The notes: generated by a model not told the origin, from the sequence alone. 64,000 nucleotides of DNA from Pseudomonadota bacterium (GCA_023404095.1 JAEYDD010000030.1:239801-303800); one strand, 5' to 3'; positions 16,927 to 25,111 are shown, numbered from the stretch's first letter. Made by a program: numbers and translations.

Positions 16927-17958
16927 ATGGCGCTTGCCCGCAACCGCCGCTCAAGCAGAGGCGTCGACTACTGGCCCGGCTTCGTCGATGCGCTGTCGAC
17001 GCTGCTGCTGGCGATCATGTTTCTGCTGTGTGTCTTCGTGCTCGCGCAGTTCTTCCTCAGCCGCGAGATCAGCGGCAAGGACGAGGTGCTCGACCGGCTG
17101 ACCAGTCAGGTGAACGAACTGACGCAACTTTTGGCGCTGGAAAAGAGCGGTAAGCAGGATCTGGAGGATTCGCTGGCCAACCTGCAGGCGTCGCTTGCCG
17201 AATCGGAAGGCGAGCGCTCCCGCCTGCAGCAGATGCTGAACCAGGGCGCGGGCGCCTCCGATGCCGCCGATGCCCGCATTTCCACGCTCAACGAGACGCT
17301 CGATGCGGAAAAGCAGGTCAGCGCGCGTGCGATGAGCCAGATCGAGCTGCTGAACCAGCAGATTGCCGCCCTGCGCAGCCAGATCGCGGCCGTGGAGGGT
17401 GCGTTGCAGGCCTCGGAGGCGAAGGACGTCACCGCGCAGGCAAAGATCGCCGACCTCGGCCGCCGGCTCAACGTGGCGCTGGCCCAGCGCGTGCAGGAAC
17501 TGAACCGCTATCGCTCGGACTTCTTTGGCCGTCTGCGCGAAATCCTGTCCGATCGCGAGAACATCCGTATCGTCGGCGACCGCTTCGTCTTCCAGTCCGA
17601 AGTGCTGTTTCCCTCCGGTGGCAGCGAACTGAATCCCGAGGGGCAGGCCGAGATGCGCAAGCTTGCTGCAGCGCTCCTCGATCTCGCCAAGGAAATCCCG
17701 CCGGAGATCAACTGGGTGCTGCGCGTCGACGGGCACACCGACAATGTGCCGCTGTCGGGAACGGGTCGCTATGCGGACAACTGGGAACTCTCCTCGGCGC
17801 GCGCGACATCGGTGGTGAAGTTCCTGATCGCCAACGGCGTTCCGGCAGACCGGTTGGTGGCGGCAGGCTTTGGCGAATTCCAGCCGCTGGCACCGGGGGA
17901 AAGCAACGAGGCGCGGGCGACCAACCGGCGCATCGAGCTGAAGCTCACCGAGAAGTAG
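16927..17958 (+). CDS. MotB-like protein: TM segment, long coiled coil, OmpA peptidoglycan-binding domain
   Basis: 343 residues. A short cytoplasmic N-terminus leads to one TM helix (about 18-47) with Asp21 (GFVDALSTLLLAIMF) in the position of the proton-carrying Asp of MotB, TolR and ZorB. Residues 50-190 are a continuous coiled coil rich in Gln, Leu and Ala. Residues 215-340 are an OmpA domain (FQSEVLFPSGGSEL, VDGHTDNVPLSG, NWELSSARATSVVKFL, NRRIELKL) that binds peptidoglycan. With the upstream MotA-like protein it should form a cell-wall-anchored ion-driven stator. No associated effector gene is recognised. Confidence 0.85.
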   Translation: MALARNRRSSRGVDYWPGFVDALSTLLLAIMFLLCVFVLAQFFLSREISGKDEVLDRLTSQVNELTQLLALEKSGKQDLEDSLANLQASLAESEGERSRLQQMLNQGAGASDAADARISTLNETLDAEKQVSARAMSQIELLNQQIAALRSQIAAVEGALQASEAKDVTAQAKIADLGRRLNVALAQRVQELNRYRSDFFGRLREILSDRENIRIVGDRFVFQSEVLFPSGGSELNPEGQAEMRKLAAALLDLAKEIPPEINWVLRVDGHTDNVPLSGTGRYADNWELSSARATSVVKFLIANGVPADRLVAAGFGEFQPLAPGESNEARATNRRIELKLTEK

Positions 17959-18031
17959 GCACCGTTTCCGCATTGCCCTTACTCTGACGTGCGCGTAACT
18001 TCCGCGCGGGGATGTGCTTGGGAGGGCGTGG

Positions 18032-19670
18032 ATGGATTGCGATGTGCTGGTGATCGGCGCGGGGCTGGCGGGCCTTGTGGCGGCGAGCGAGGCGGTGGAT
18101 CGTGGCTTGCGGGTCACCGTGCTGGACCAGGAGGGGGAGCAGAACCTGGGCGGCCAGGCCTTCTGGTCGCTGGGCGGCCTCTTTTTCGTAGACAGTCCCG
18201 AACAGAGGCGCATGCGCATACGCGACAGCCGCGCGCTCGCCCGGCAGGACTGGTTCGGTTCGGCGCAGTTCGACCGGCCGGAGGACCACTGGCCCCGCTT
18301 GTGGGCGGAGGCCTACCTCGATTTCGCCGGAGGCGAGAAGCGCGCCTGGCTGCACGCGCAGGGCATGCGCTGGTTTCCGATCGTCGGCTGGGCCGAGCGC
18401 GGCGGCGGGCTTGCCACCGGCCACGGCAATTCCGTGCCGCGCTTTCACGTCACGTGGGGAGCCGGGCGTACTGGCACCTTTTCTTCGCCGCGTACGGGAG
18501 GCGGAAGCAAAGGGGCGGCTGTCCTTCCGCTTCCGCCATCGTGTCGACCGCCTGCTTGTCGACAAAGGCGCCGTCGTCGGTGCGGAGGGCGCGGTTCTGG
18601 CTACCGATCCCGTGGCCCGCGGCGCGCGGAGTTCGCGCGATGCCGTCGGGGCGTTTTCGCTGTCGGCGGATGCGGTCGTCGTCGCATCGGGCGGGATCGG
18701 CGGCAATCATGAGCTGGTGCGGCGCAACTGGCCCGTCGAGCGGCTCGGGCCGGCGCCTGCCCGCATGATCAGCGGCGTTCCACACCATGTCGACGGGCGG
18801 ATGCTGGCGATCACCCAGGAAGCCGGCGGCAGCGTCATCAATGGGGACCGGATGTGGCACTATACGGAGGGCGTGCGGAACTGGGACCCGATCTGGCCCA
18901 ACCACGGCATCCGCATCCTGCCGGGGGCGTCGTCGCTCTGGCTCGATGCCGACGGAAACCGCTTTTCCGCACCGGCCATGCCCGGCTTCGATACGCTCGG
19001 AACGCTGAAGGCGATCACCGCATCGGGGCATGACTACAGCTGGTTCGTTCTCACCAAGGCGATCATCAAGAAGGAGTTCGCCCTTTCCGGATCGGAGCAG
19101 AACCCGGACCTCACCGGCAAGGATATCCGCCTGCTCCTGAAGCGGCTCGGCAGGAACCCGCCGGGGTCGGTGCAGGCCTTCATGGACAAGGGCGAGGATT
19201 TCGTCGTCCGCGACCGGCTGGAGGATCTCGTCGCCGCGATGAACGCGCTGACGGGCGAGGGCAGGCTCGATGCGGCGCATGTCCGCGCGCAGGTCGAGGC
19301 CCGCGATCGGGAAATCGACAACGCGTTTTCCAAGGATGCGCAGACGGTCGCGATCCGGGGTGCGCGCAGCTATCTCGGCGACCGGCTGATGCGCACGGCG
19401 CGGCCCCACCGGATGCTGGACGCCAAGGCCGGGCCGCTGATCGCCGTGCGGCTGAACCTCCTCACCCGCAAGACGCTGGGTGGGCTGCAGACGGACCTGA
19501 ACGGCCGCGTGCTCGAACTTTCGGGCAAGCCGGTGCCCGGGCTCTACGCTGCCGGCGAGGCGGCCGGCTTCGGCGGAGGAGGGGTGCACGGCTACAATGC
19601 GCTGGAAGGGACGTTCCTCGGCGGCTGCCTCTTTTCCGGGCGGATCGTCGGCCGGAACGTTTGCGCGTAA
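18032..19670 (+). pseudogene. FAD-binding dehydrogenase (fumarate reductase/KstD-like flavoprotein), frameshifted
   Basis: Two reading frames together give one flavoprotein of about 546 residues. The first (18032 to about 18465) starts MDCDVLVIGAGLAGLVAA, the FAD dinucleotide fold, after a GGGAGGG ribosome-binding site. The second (about 18462-19670) continues from PGVLAPFLRRVREAEAKG to the C-terminal VPGLYAAGEAAGFGGGGVHGYNALEGTFLGG. The shift lies in CGTGGGGAGCCGGGCGTA near 18453-18470. Adding one further CCGGG unit would restore WGAGPGVL in a single frame, so loss of one copy of a 5-bp tandem repeat explains it. Real inactivation and a sequencing error cannot be told apart here. Family role: oxidation or reduction of an unknown substrate with FAD. 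Confidence 0.82.
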
Positions 19671-19767
19671 GGGCCCGCGCGCGGCCTGCGGCCGATGCGG
19701 TTTATTGCGCTGCCGTCGTGCCGGTCAGCCGGCGGCCGGCGACCGCAAAAACCGCGCGCACCTTCTG

Positions 19768-21600
19768 CTACTGCGCCGCGGTCGTCTGCTCTTCCGCGCC
19801 GGCCTCGCCCTGACCGTCGTTGAACTGCAGGCAGGCCAGCCTGGCGTAGAGGCCGCCACTGCGGACCAGCGACTGATGCGTGCCCTCCTCGACGATGCGG
19901 CCGTGTTCCATGACGAGGATGCGATCCGCCTTGAGGACGGTCGCCAGCCGGTGAGCGATGACGATCGTGGTGCGCTGCCCCATAAGGCCGTCCAGCGCCT
20001 TCTGCACGAGTTTCTCGCTTTGCGCATCCAGCGCCGAGGTCGCTTCGTCGAGCAGAAGCAGTGGCGCGTCCCTGAGGATGGCGCGGGCGATGGCAAGCCG
20101 CTGGCGCTGGCCGCCGGAAAGGGTGACACCGCGCTCGCCGACCGTGGTGTCGAAGCCATCGTCGAGCCGGCTGATGAACTCCTCGGCCTGGGCGGCGCGG
20201 GCCGCTGCAACGATCTGTTCGCGCGAGACGCCGGGCATGCCAAAAGCGATGTTGTCGGCGATCGACGCGGCGAAGATCGTCACGTCCTGCGGGACGACCG
20301 CGATGCGGGCGCGGACCTCATGCGGATCGGCGGTGCGCAGGTCGATACCGTCCAGCTTCACGCTGCCGCTTACCGGATCGTAGAAGCGCAAAAGCAGCGA
20401 AAGGATGGTGCTCTTGCCGGCGCCGGAGGGGCCGACGATGGCGATCGTCTCGCCCGGACGGATCGCGAAGGAAAGCCCGTTAAGGCTGCGGTAGCCGGGG
20501 CGGGAGGGATAGGCGAAATGGACGTCGGAAAATTCCACCGCGCCGCGGGCCGGTACGGGCAGAGCGACGGGAGACGGCGGCGCTGTGATCGAGGGCTTTT
20601 CGTCCAGAAGCTCCGTCAGCCTTTCGGCCGCACCCGAGGCCTGAGACAGCTCGCCCCATACCTCGGACAGGGAGCCCAGGCTGCCGGCGGCGAAGACCGA
20701 GTAGAGCAGGAACTGGCCGAGCGTACCGGCCGAGAGATTGCCCGAGAGCACGTCCTGTGCCCCGAACCAGAGCACGCCGACGACGCTGCCGAATATCATC
20801 GCAATCGCAAACGCGGTGAGCAGCGAGCGGGCGAGGATGGCCGAGCGGGCCGCCCCGAAGGCCGCCTCGACCGCTGTGCCGAAGCGTTCGCGCGCCGCCG
20901 GCTCCGCATTGAACGCCTGCACCGTGCGGGCCGCCGAAATCACCTCGCCCGCATAGGCGGAAGCATTTGCAAGCGTATCCTGCGCCTGGCGGGAGCGTCG
21001 GCGGACCGACCTGCCGAAGGCGACGAGCGGGAAGACGATGACGGGAATGGCGGCAAGCACCAGACTGGAAAGCTTCGGGCTCGTATAGATCATCATCGCG
21101 ATCGCGCCGAGACAAAGGATCAGGTTGCGCAGGGCGACCGAAGCGGTGGCGCCCACGGCGGACTTGATCTGGGTCGTGTCGGCCGTCAGGCGCGAGACGA
21201 TCTCGCCGGACTGGTTGCGATCGAAGAAATCGGGCGCCAGTTCCGTGACGCGTGCAAAAACGGCGCGGCGCAGGTCGGACACGACGCGCTCGCCGAGCGT
21301 GATGACGAAGAAGTAGCGAAAGGCGCTGGCGAGCGCGAGCAGGATCGCCAGCGCGAACAGCATCATGAAATAGGTGTCGATAAAGCCGGCGTCGGATTCG
21401 GAGAAGCCGTGGTCGATCATGCGGCGCACGGCCAGGGGCAAGGCGAGCGTCGTAACCGCCGCAGTTACCAGAGCTGCGAGGGCGCCGGCGACGAGGCCCC
21501 GGTAGCGGGCGAGATAGGGAACCAATGCTGCGAGCGGGCGCAGAGACTTGCGTTCGCTCTTGCGTTCGGCGCCGGCTTGCATTTCCTTGCTCACGTTCAC
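19768..21600 (-). CDS. ABC transporter, fused membrane and ATPase domains (MsbA/LmrA-like exporter)
   Basis: 610 residues. A GTG start at 21600 is the longest; GTG 21594 has better spacing to GAAGAGG, and ATG 21582 is a third choice. Residues 25-320 are the six-helix type I exporter domain; 355-590 the nucleotide-binding domain with Walker A GPSGAGKST, Q-loop VVPQDVTIFA, signature LSGGQRQRLAIARAIL, Walker B LLLLDEATSALD and H-loop IAHRLAT. A half-transporter that should homodimerise to export lipid, peptide or drug. Substrate unknown. Divergent from rpmE. Confidence 0.92.
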   Translation of the reverse strand: MNVSKEMQAGAERKSERKSLRPLAALVPYLARYRGLVAGALAALVTAAVTTLALPLAVRRMIDHGFSESDAGFIDTYFMMLFALAILLALASAFRYFFVITLGERVVSDLRRAVFARVTELAPDFFDRNQSGEIVSRLTADTTQIKSAVGATASVALRNLILCLGAIAMMIYTSPKLSSLVLAAIPVIVFPLVAFGRSVRRRSRQAQDTLANASAYAGEVISAARTVQAFNAEPAARERFGTAVEAAFGAARSAILARSLLTAFAIAMIFGSVVGVLWFGAQDVLSGNLSAGTLGQFLLYSVFAAGSLGSLSEVWGELSQASGAAERLTELLDEKPSITAPPSPVALPVPARGAVEFSDVHFAYPSRPGYRSLNGLSFAIRPGETIAIVGPSGAGKSTILSLLLRFYDPVSGSVKLDGIDLRTADPHEVRARIAVVPQDVTIFAASIADNIAFGMPGVSREQIVAAARAAQAEEFISRLDDGFDTTVGERGVTLSGGQRQRLAIARAILRDAPLLLLDEATSALDAQSEKLVQKALDGLMGQRTTIVIAHRLATVLKADRILVMEHGRIVEEGTHQSLVRSGGLYARLACLQFNDGQGEAGAEEQTTAAQ

Positions 21601-21641
21601 CTCTTCAAGCCGGGCGCTGCATCGCGATTGCTTTTTGGGCT

Positions 21642-21670
21642 CTTGTTATCCGGCCGGCCTTCATGTATAG
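21642..21670 (+). promoter_or_regulatory. Promoter of rpmE
   Basis: CTTGTT (21642-21647), 17-nt spacer, GTATAG (21665-21670), close to the alphaproteobacterial housekeeping consensus. It is followed by a 110-nt leader with an AAGCCGC (21689-21695) / GCGGCTT (21710-21716) hairpin. Confidence 0.6.
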
Positions 21671-21786
21671 GCTCGCCATCGAATTGGGAAGCCGCTGGCC
21701 TGGTCGGTCGCGGCTTCATTTACGTCTTTGACCCGGCTGCCGCAACTGCTTGCGACAAAAGGTCCCCGGAACGCAGGAAGATTGTC

Positions 21787-22008
21787 ATGAAGGCTGATAT
21801 CCATCCCGACTACCACACCATCAAGGTCGTCATGACCGACGGTACCGAGTACGAAACCCGTTCGACCTGGGGTACCGAAGGCGCAGTGATGAACCTCGAA
21901 ATCGACCCCAAGTCCCATCCGGCCTGGACGGGCGGCAACCAGCAGCTCATGGACCGCGGTGGCCGCGTTTCCAAGTTCAAGAAGCGCTTCGAGGGTCTTG
22001 GCCTCTAA
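21787..22008 (+). CDS. rpmE: 50S ribosomal protein bL31
   Basis: 73 residues, MKADIHPDYHTIKVVMTDGTEYETRSTWG to RVSKFKKRFEGLGL. The cysteines of the zinc-ribbon type are missing, so this is the zinc-independent form. It bridges the two ribosomal subunits. Monocistronic, with its own promoter and a textbook terminator just after the stop. Confidence 0.96.
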   Translation: MKADIHPDYHTIKVVMTDGTEYETRSTWGTEGAVMNLEIDPKSHPAWTGGNQQLMDRGGRVSKFKKRFEGLGL

Positions 22009-22031
22009 GCCTCTTTCGAGACGCGCTTGCG

Positions 22032-22058
22032 AAGCCCGGGTTTACCCGGGCTTTTTTT
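22032..22058 (+). terminator. Rho-independent terminator of rpmE
   Basis: AAGCCCGGG (22032-22040) / CCCGGGCTT (22045-22053) on a TTTA loop with seven Ts. Confidence 0.92.
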
Positions 22059-22116
22059 GTTGCCGGGATTTCCTCGCATGCCGTCTTCGATACGGGGCCG
22101 GCATCCCAGGAGACAC

Positions 22117-22140
22117 AAAAAACCCGGCCTGGGGCCGGGT
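22117..22140 (-). terminator. Rho-independent terminator of the DUF1465 (rcdA) gene
   Basis: Minus strand: ACCCGGCC/GGCCGGGT stem with a 3-nt loop followed by TTTTTTGTGT. It lies 29 nt after the stop. Confidence 0.9.
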
Positions 22141-22168
22141 CGGATGTCGATCAAGGGTTGTGTGCGGA

Positions 22169-22687
22169 TCAGTTGTTGCCGAAGGCGGTGTGCAGCAGGC
22201 TCAACTGGGCCTGGACGCTGTTCTGGTTGTCGTTGACGAAGTTCTGCGTCTCCTGCGGCCGATAGACCTCCCGGTCGAGCAGGGCAACGCGGTTCTGCAG
22301 CCGGAGCGAGCGCTCGATCAGGTCGCGGAAGGCTTCCGGCAGTTCGTTCCAGCCGGGAGCGGCACGATCGACGTTGAAGCCGTCGAGGCGAACCTTGCTT
22401 TTTTCGGAAATCACCTGGTCGCGCGTCATTTCGCCGTTGTTGACGGCGCGCTGCAGCAGCAGCCACGAGGCCATCTGCATCAGGCGCGTGGTCAGCCGCA
22501 TCGATTCGGCCGCGTAGAGAACGGATGCCATGCGGGGCAGCACCTTTGCGGCCTGCCGGCCCGGACCATCGAGGTAAGTTGCGGTCTCTTCCACGAGGCC
22601 CATGCCTTCGGCGTAGAGATTCTTGAACTGCGATGAGGTGGCGGCGTGGCCAGCGAAGCTGACGGTGTTCAATCCTCTTTCAGACAT
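22169..22687 (-). CDS. rcdA: DUF1465 protein, RcdA-type adaptor for CtrA degradation
   Basis: 172 residues, all-helical. Family blocks: ATSSQFKNLYAEGMGLVEETATYLDGPGR, YAAESMRLTTRLMQMASWLLLQRAVNNGEMT and FRDLIERSLRLQNRVALLDREVY. DUF1465 is the family of Caulobacter RcdA, which localises with ClpXP and helps degrade the cell-cycle regulator CtrA; the same role has been reported in Sinorhizobium. Two TTAA-N7-TTAA sequences (CtrA boxes) lie 118 and 301 nt upstream of its start, fitting feedback control. A terminator follows. The last 15 residues are disordered, as in RcdA. Family call is firm, function inferred. Confidence 0.88.
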   Translation of the reverse strand: MSERGLNTVSFAGHAATSSQFKNLYAEGMGLVEETATYLDGPGRQAAKVLPRMASVLYAAESMRLTTRLMQMASWLLLQRAVNNGEMTRDQVISEKSKVRLDGFNVDRAAPGWNELPEAFRDLIERSLRLQNRVALLDREVYRPQETQNFVNDNQNSVQAQLSLLHTAFGNN

Positions 22688-22804
22688 GGCCCCATTCCTG
22701 TTTAACGCATCACAATTCAGGTAACCCGCGGACCGAACGTGTGTTCCGCCGGTCGTTTCATGCGGGCAGAATGATGCCTTAGCTGATTTCGCGCAAGCGT
22801 GATC

Positions 22805-22819
22805 TTAACAAAGGGTTAA
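22805..22819. promoter_or_regulatory. CtrA box 1 upstream of rcdA
   Basis: TTAA (22805-22808), 7 nt, TTAA (22816-22819): the full CtrA recognition pattern. It is 118 nt upstream of the rcdA start codon. Confidence 0.6.
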
Positions 22820-22862
22820 TCTCCACAATTCTTTACAATATTGGACAATCTGGGGAAAGGCC

Positions 22863-22890
22863 AAAAAAAAGAGCCGCGGGAAAGCGGCTC
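22863..22890 (-). terminator. Rho-independent terminator downstream of DUF1192
   Basis: Minus strand: GAGCCGC (22890-22884) / GCGGCTC (22877-22871), 6-nt loop, then eight Ts (A-run 22863-22870). It ends the MFS-DUF1192 transcript and separates it from rcdA. Confidence 0.88.
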
Positions 22891-22987
22891 TCAAGGTAAA
22901 ACAGGGAGAAAATCAGACCCATTCCCCAAGCGGCGAAAATGTCTGAGTCCGGACTGGTCCGGACATGCGATTAATAGCCGATGATGC

Positions 22988-23003
22988 TTAACGGACGGTT
23001 AAC
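22988..23003. promoter_or_regulatory. CtrA box 2 between DUF1192 and rcdA
   Basis: TTAA (22988-22991), CGGACGG, TTAAC (22999-23003): a perfect match to TTAA-N7-TTAAC. It lies 56 nt past the DUF1192 stop and 301 nt before the rcdA start. Because the DUF1192 terminator lies between it and rcdA, box 1 is the more likely rcdA operator; box 2 could act from a distance. Confidence 0.6.
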
Positions 23004-23058
23004 TCAAACATACCTTGGTCGCGAAACCGCACAGGTCCGCCTGTAGTCAACCGGCGAT

Positions 23059-23247
23059 TCAGCGGAAGAGTTTTTCGGCAGCCGAGCGGCTTTTGTCCTT
23101 CCGGGCGACTTCTTCTTCCAGGCGCGAGATTTCTTCTTTCAGCAGCGCAATCCGGCTTGCAAGCTCGTCCGCCGAAAGCAGCGAGAGGTCGCAGCCGATC
23201 TCGTGTGCAACCTTGCGTACCGGGCGGTCGTCGTCCGACATACTCAT
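23059..23247 (-). CDS. DUF1192 small protein
   Basis: 62 residues (MSMSDDDRPVRKVAHEIGCDLSLLSADELASRIALLKEEISRLEEEV...). One amphipathic helix (about 27-55) likely forms a coiled coil. Widespread in Alphaproteobacteria with unknown function. Its ATG overlaps the stop of the MFS gene (ATGA at 23244-23247); a second in-frame ATG lies two codons in. A terminator about 170 nt downstream ends the unit. Confidence 0.82.
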   Translation of the reverse strand: MSMSDDDRPVRKVAHEIGCDLSLLSADELASRIALLKEEISRLEEEVARKDKSRSAAEKLFR

Positions 23248-24527
23248 CGTTCATCCTCCGTCATCGTCTGGGAGGGCACGTCGGCGGTTCCCTGCTGGCT
23301 GGCCCGCGGCGACATGCGCAAGCTCTCCGGCGTCGTCAGCGTGCCGGGATTGATAGTGGTATAGCTCTCGCGGGCGCTGGCGGGAAGGGCGGCGCGGCGA
23401 CGGCTGCGGAAGATCGAATAGGCGGTGATCAGGAGATGCGCCCCGAAGGTGACAAGGAACAGGGCGTAAGGGCCGACCGACGTCATCACCGGGCCGCCCA
23501 GCGTCGGGCCGATGATGGTTCCGATACCGTAGAGAAGAAGCAGCCCACCGGACACCTTCACGAAATCTTCCGGGTTGGCGAAGTCGTTGGCATGGGAAAC
23601 GGCGATCGGATAGAGGGCGTTTGCCGCCGCGCCGTAAACGGCGATGACGACCAGGAGTGCAATGACGGAACTCGGCTGCAGGAGGAACATCGCCAGGCCG
23701 GCCAGCGCCGCCACGCCTGCAAGCGCAGCGAGCACGTAGCGGCGGTCGACGCGGTCTGAGACTCGACCTGCCGGCAACTGCATGACGGCGCCGGCGAAAA
23801 TCGTTACGCTCATCATCATCGCGATCGTGCTGGACGCGAGCCCCGCCTCGGCGCCGAAGACGGCACCCAGCGTGCCGAATGCGCCGTTGGCGATACCGAT
23901 GAGAACGATGCCGACGCAGGCGACGGGAGAGGTGCGAAACAGGGTGGGGATATCGAGGCTGACCTGCTTCAGCGGCTGCGGGGAGGCGGCGGTCGACAGC
24001 GTCGTCGGCAGCATGGCGAGGCAGTAGAGGATGCCGGCGACCATGAACAGGATCGGCGTGCCGGTGTCGCCGAGCGTGACCATCATCTGTCCGCCGACGA
24101 CCCCGAACAGGGTGATGGCGATGTAGAGCGAGAAGATGACGCCGCGGCTCTCGTTCGTCGCCCGCTCGTTCAGCCAGCTTTCGATGATCATCGAGGTTCC
24201 GGCGATGGAGAAGCCGGTGACGGCGCGCAGCGCCACCCACCAGAACGGATCCACCAGGATGCCGGTCAGAAGCGCGATGATGGCGATCAGCGAGGCGAAG
24301 CCGGAGAACGCGCGTACGTGGCCGATCCGCTTGACCACCTTCGGCGCCAGCAGGCAGCCGAGCACGAAGCCACTGGCCCAGGACGTGCCGATCAGGCCGA
24401 GCAGCGTGGTCGGATAGCCCTCATGAGCGCCGCGAACCGGCAGGAGCAGGCCATGCAGGCCGTTGCCGAGGAAAAGAAAAAGGGTGCCGAGGAGAAGTGC
24501 GAAGACGGAAACAAGGTTTTTTCGCAT
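23244..24527 (-). CDS. MFS transporter (YcaD-like)
   Basis: 427 residues from ATG 24527 (MRKNLVSVFALLLGTLFLFLGNGLHGLLLPVRG) with AGGAT about 7 nt upstream. Twelve transmembrane segments are expected; the motif A-like loop LAPKVVKRIGHVRAFSG is between TM2 and TM3. Similar to the YcaD/YfkF MFS group of uncharacterised drug or metabolite transporters. The last 50 residues are a Ser/Thr/Pro-rich cytoplasmic tail. Coupled by ATGA to DUF1192. Confidence 0.9.
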   Translation of the reverse strand: MRKNLVSVFALLLGTLFLFLGNGLHGLLLPVRGAHEGYPTTLLGLIGTSWASGFVLGCLLAPKVVKRIGHVRAFSGFASLIAIIALLTGILVDPFWWVALRAVTGFSIAGTSMIIESWLNERATNESRGVIFSLYIAITLFGVVGGQMMVTLGDTGTPILFMVAGILYCLAMLPTTLSTAASPQPLKQVSLDIPTLFRTSPVACVGIVLIGIANGAFGTLGAVFGAEAGLASSTIAMMMSVTIFAGAVMQLPAGRVSDRVDRRYVLAALAGVAALAGLAMFLLQPSSVIALLVVIAVYGAAANALYPIAVSHANDFANPEDFVKVSGGLLLLYGIGTIIGPTLGGPVMTSVGPYALFLVTFGAHLLITAYSIFRSRRRAALPASARESYTTINPGTLTTPESLRMSPRASQQGTADVPSQTMTEDER

Positions 24528-24684
24528 CGGGTATCCTGCCACTCTGCAACCGAAATGAACTATGCCGACAAGAGCATGATTTCCATAGCTGCAATACAGC
24601 CGAGGGGTGAATCATGCCTTACGGCAAACCCTCGACTTGGAAAAATGTCGCCGTTGTGACAGGAACGCGAAAAAGGAAACGCCG

Positions 24685-24840
24685 ATGTCGAAAGTCCTTC
24701 CGCTCCTGCTGCTCGTCGCGATGGTGCTGCATGTCATCCGGCCGCTCGACTTGCCGGGACTGCGCCGTCGGCGCGATTTCTGGAAGATCGCCGTTGGCGC
24801 GATCGCGGTGATGGTGGTGACGGTTCTGGTCCGGCCATAA
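24685..24840 (+). CDS. Small conserved membrane protein
   Basis: 51 residues (MSKVLPLLLLVAMVLHVIRPL ... RRRRDFWKIAVGAIAVMVVTVLVRP) with AAAAGGAAAC upstream of the ATG. Two hydrophobic helices (about 4-20 and 34-49) flank a basic loop RRRRDFWK, so both ends probably face the same side. Similar tiny proteins are seen in rhizobial genomes; function unknown. Divergent from the MFS gene. Confidence 0.72.
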   Translation: MSKVLPLLLLVAMVLHVIRPLDLPGLRRRRDFWKIAVGAIAVMVVTVLVRP

Positions 24841-24913
24841 GGGTCGAGGCGATCGATGCCGCTCGCCACGGCGGCTCGATCGCTTCCGCTGTCTCGCACG
24901 ATCCTCTTGCGGA

Positions 24914-24942
24914 CAAACAAAAGGGCCGCACCAGGCGGCCCT
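24914..24942 (-). terminator. Rho-independent terminator of the small transcript
   Basis: Minus strand AGGGCCGC/GCGGCCCT (24942-24935 with 24929-24922), 5-nt loop, then TTTTGTTTGTCC. Confidence 0.85.
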
Positions 24943-24998
24943 CCATGAGGTTTGGCTCTATGACAAGCCTGAGCCTATGGGCTCAAGGAAGGTGTGGT

Positions 24999-25073
24999 TC
25001 AGAACGAGGGCTGCCTCGCTCTCACCATCGCATTTCCCACTGCCGTCACGAGGTCCGAAATCTCATTAGACAT
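24999..25073 (-). CDS. 24-residue small ORF with near-perfect Shine-Dalgarno
   Basis: MSNEISDLVTAVGNAMVRAR plus QPSF. The leader AAAGGAAGGTGATCC ends 2 nt before the ATG and matches the complement of the 16S rRNA 3' end except for one inserted A. The peptide is amphipathic with a basic C-terminal half; no TM segment. It is too short for homology judgement by eye. The SD lies in a 10-bp inverted repeat with sequence just after the stop. Might be a microprotein, a regulatory upstream ORF without downstream gene, or a by-product of an sRNA. Confidence 0.5.
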   Translation of the reverse strand: MSNEISDLVTAVGNAMVRARQPSF

Positions 25074-25111
25074 TGGATCACCTTCCTTTCTGTACGTTGA
25101 CGATGATCCTA

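Larger units (their letters stand above)
24914..25105 (-). ncRNA. Independent ~190-nt transcript: candidate dual-function small RNA carrying a 24-codon ORF
   Basis: Order on the minus strand: promoter (25139-25112), predicted start near 25105, Shine-Dalgarno region, 24-codon ORF (25073-24999), an anti-SD stretch (24994-24985), a GAGCC/GGCTC hairpin (24984-24971), and a strong terminator (24942-24914). AAGGAAGGTG in the leader is perfectly complementary to CACCTTCCTT after the ORF, so the RNA can close a 10-bp stem that buries its own ribosome-binding site. Homologues and expression are not known to me. Confidence 0.55.

Noticed and set aside
15853..17958. Zorya anti-phage system
   Set aside because: The two genes resemble ZorA and ZorB in layout, but the following gene is a flavoprotein and no helicase/nuclease partner (ZorC, ZorD, ZorE) is present.
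19597..21780. Long plus-strand open frame running across the ABC exporter into rpmE
   Set aside because: Only its last 73 codons (rpmE) look like a protein; the rest is antisense of a well-conserved ABC transporter.
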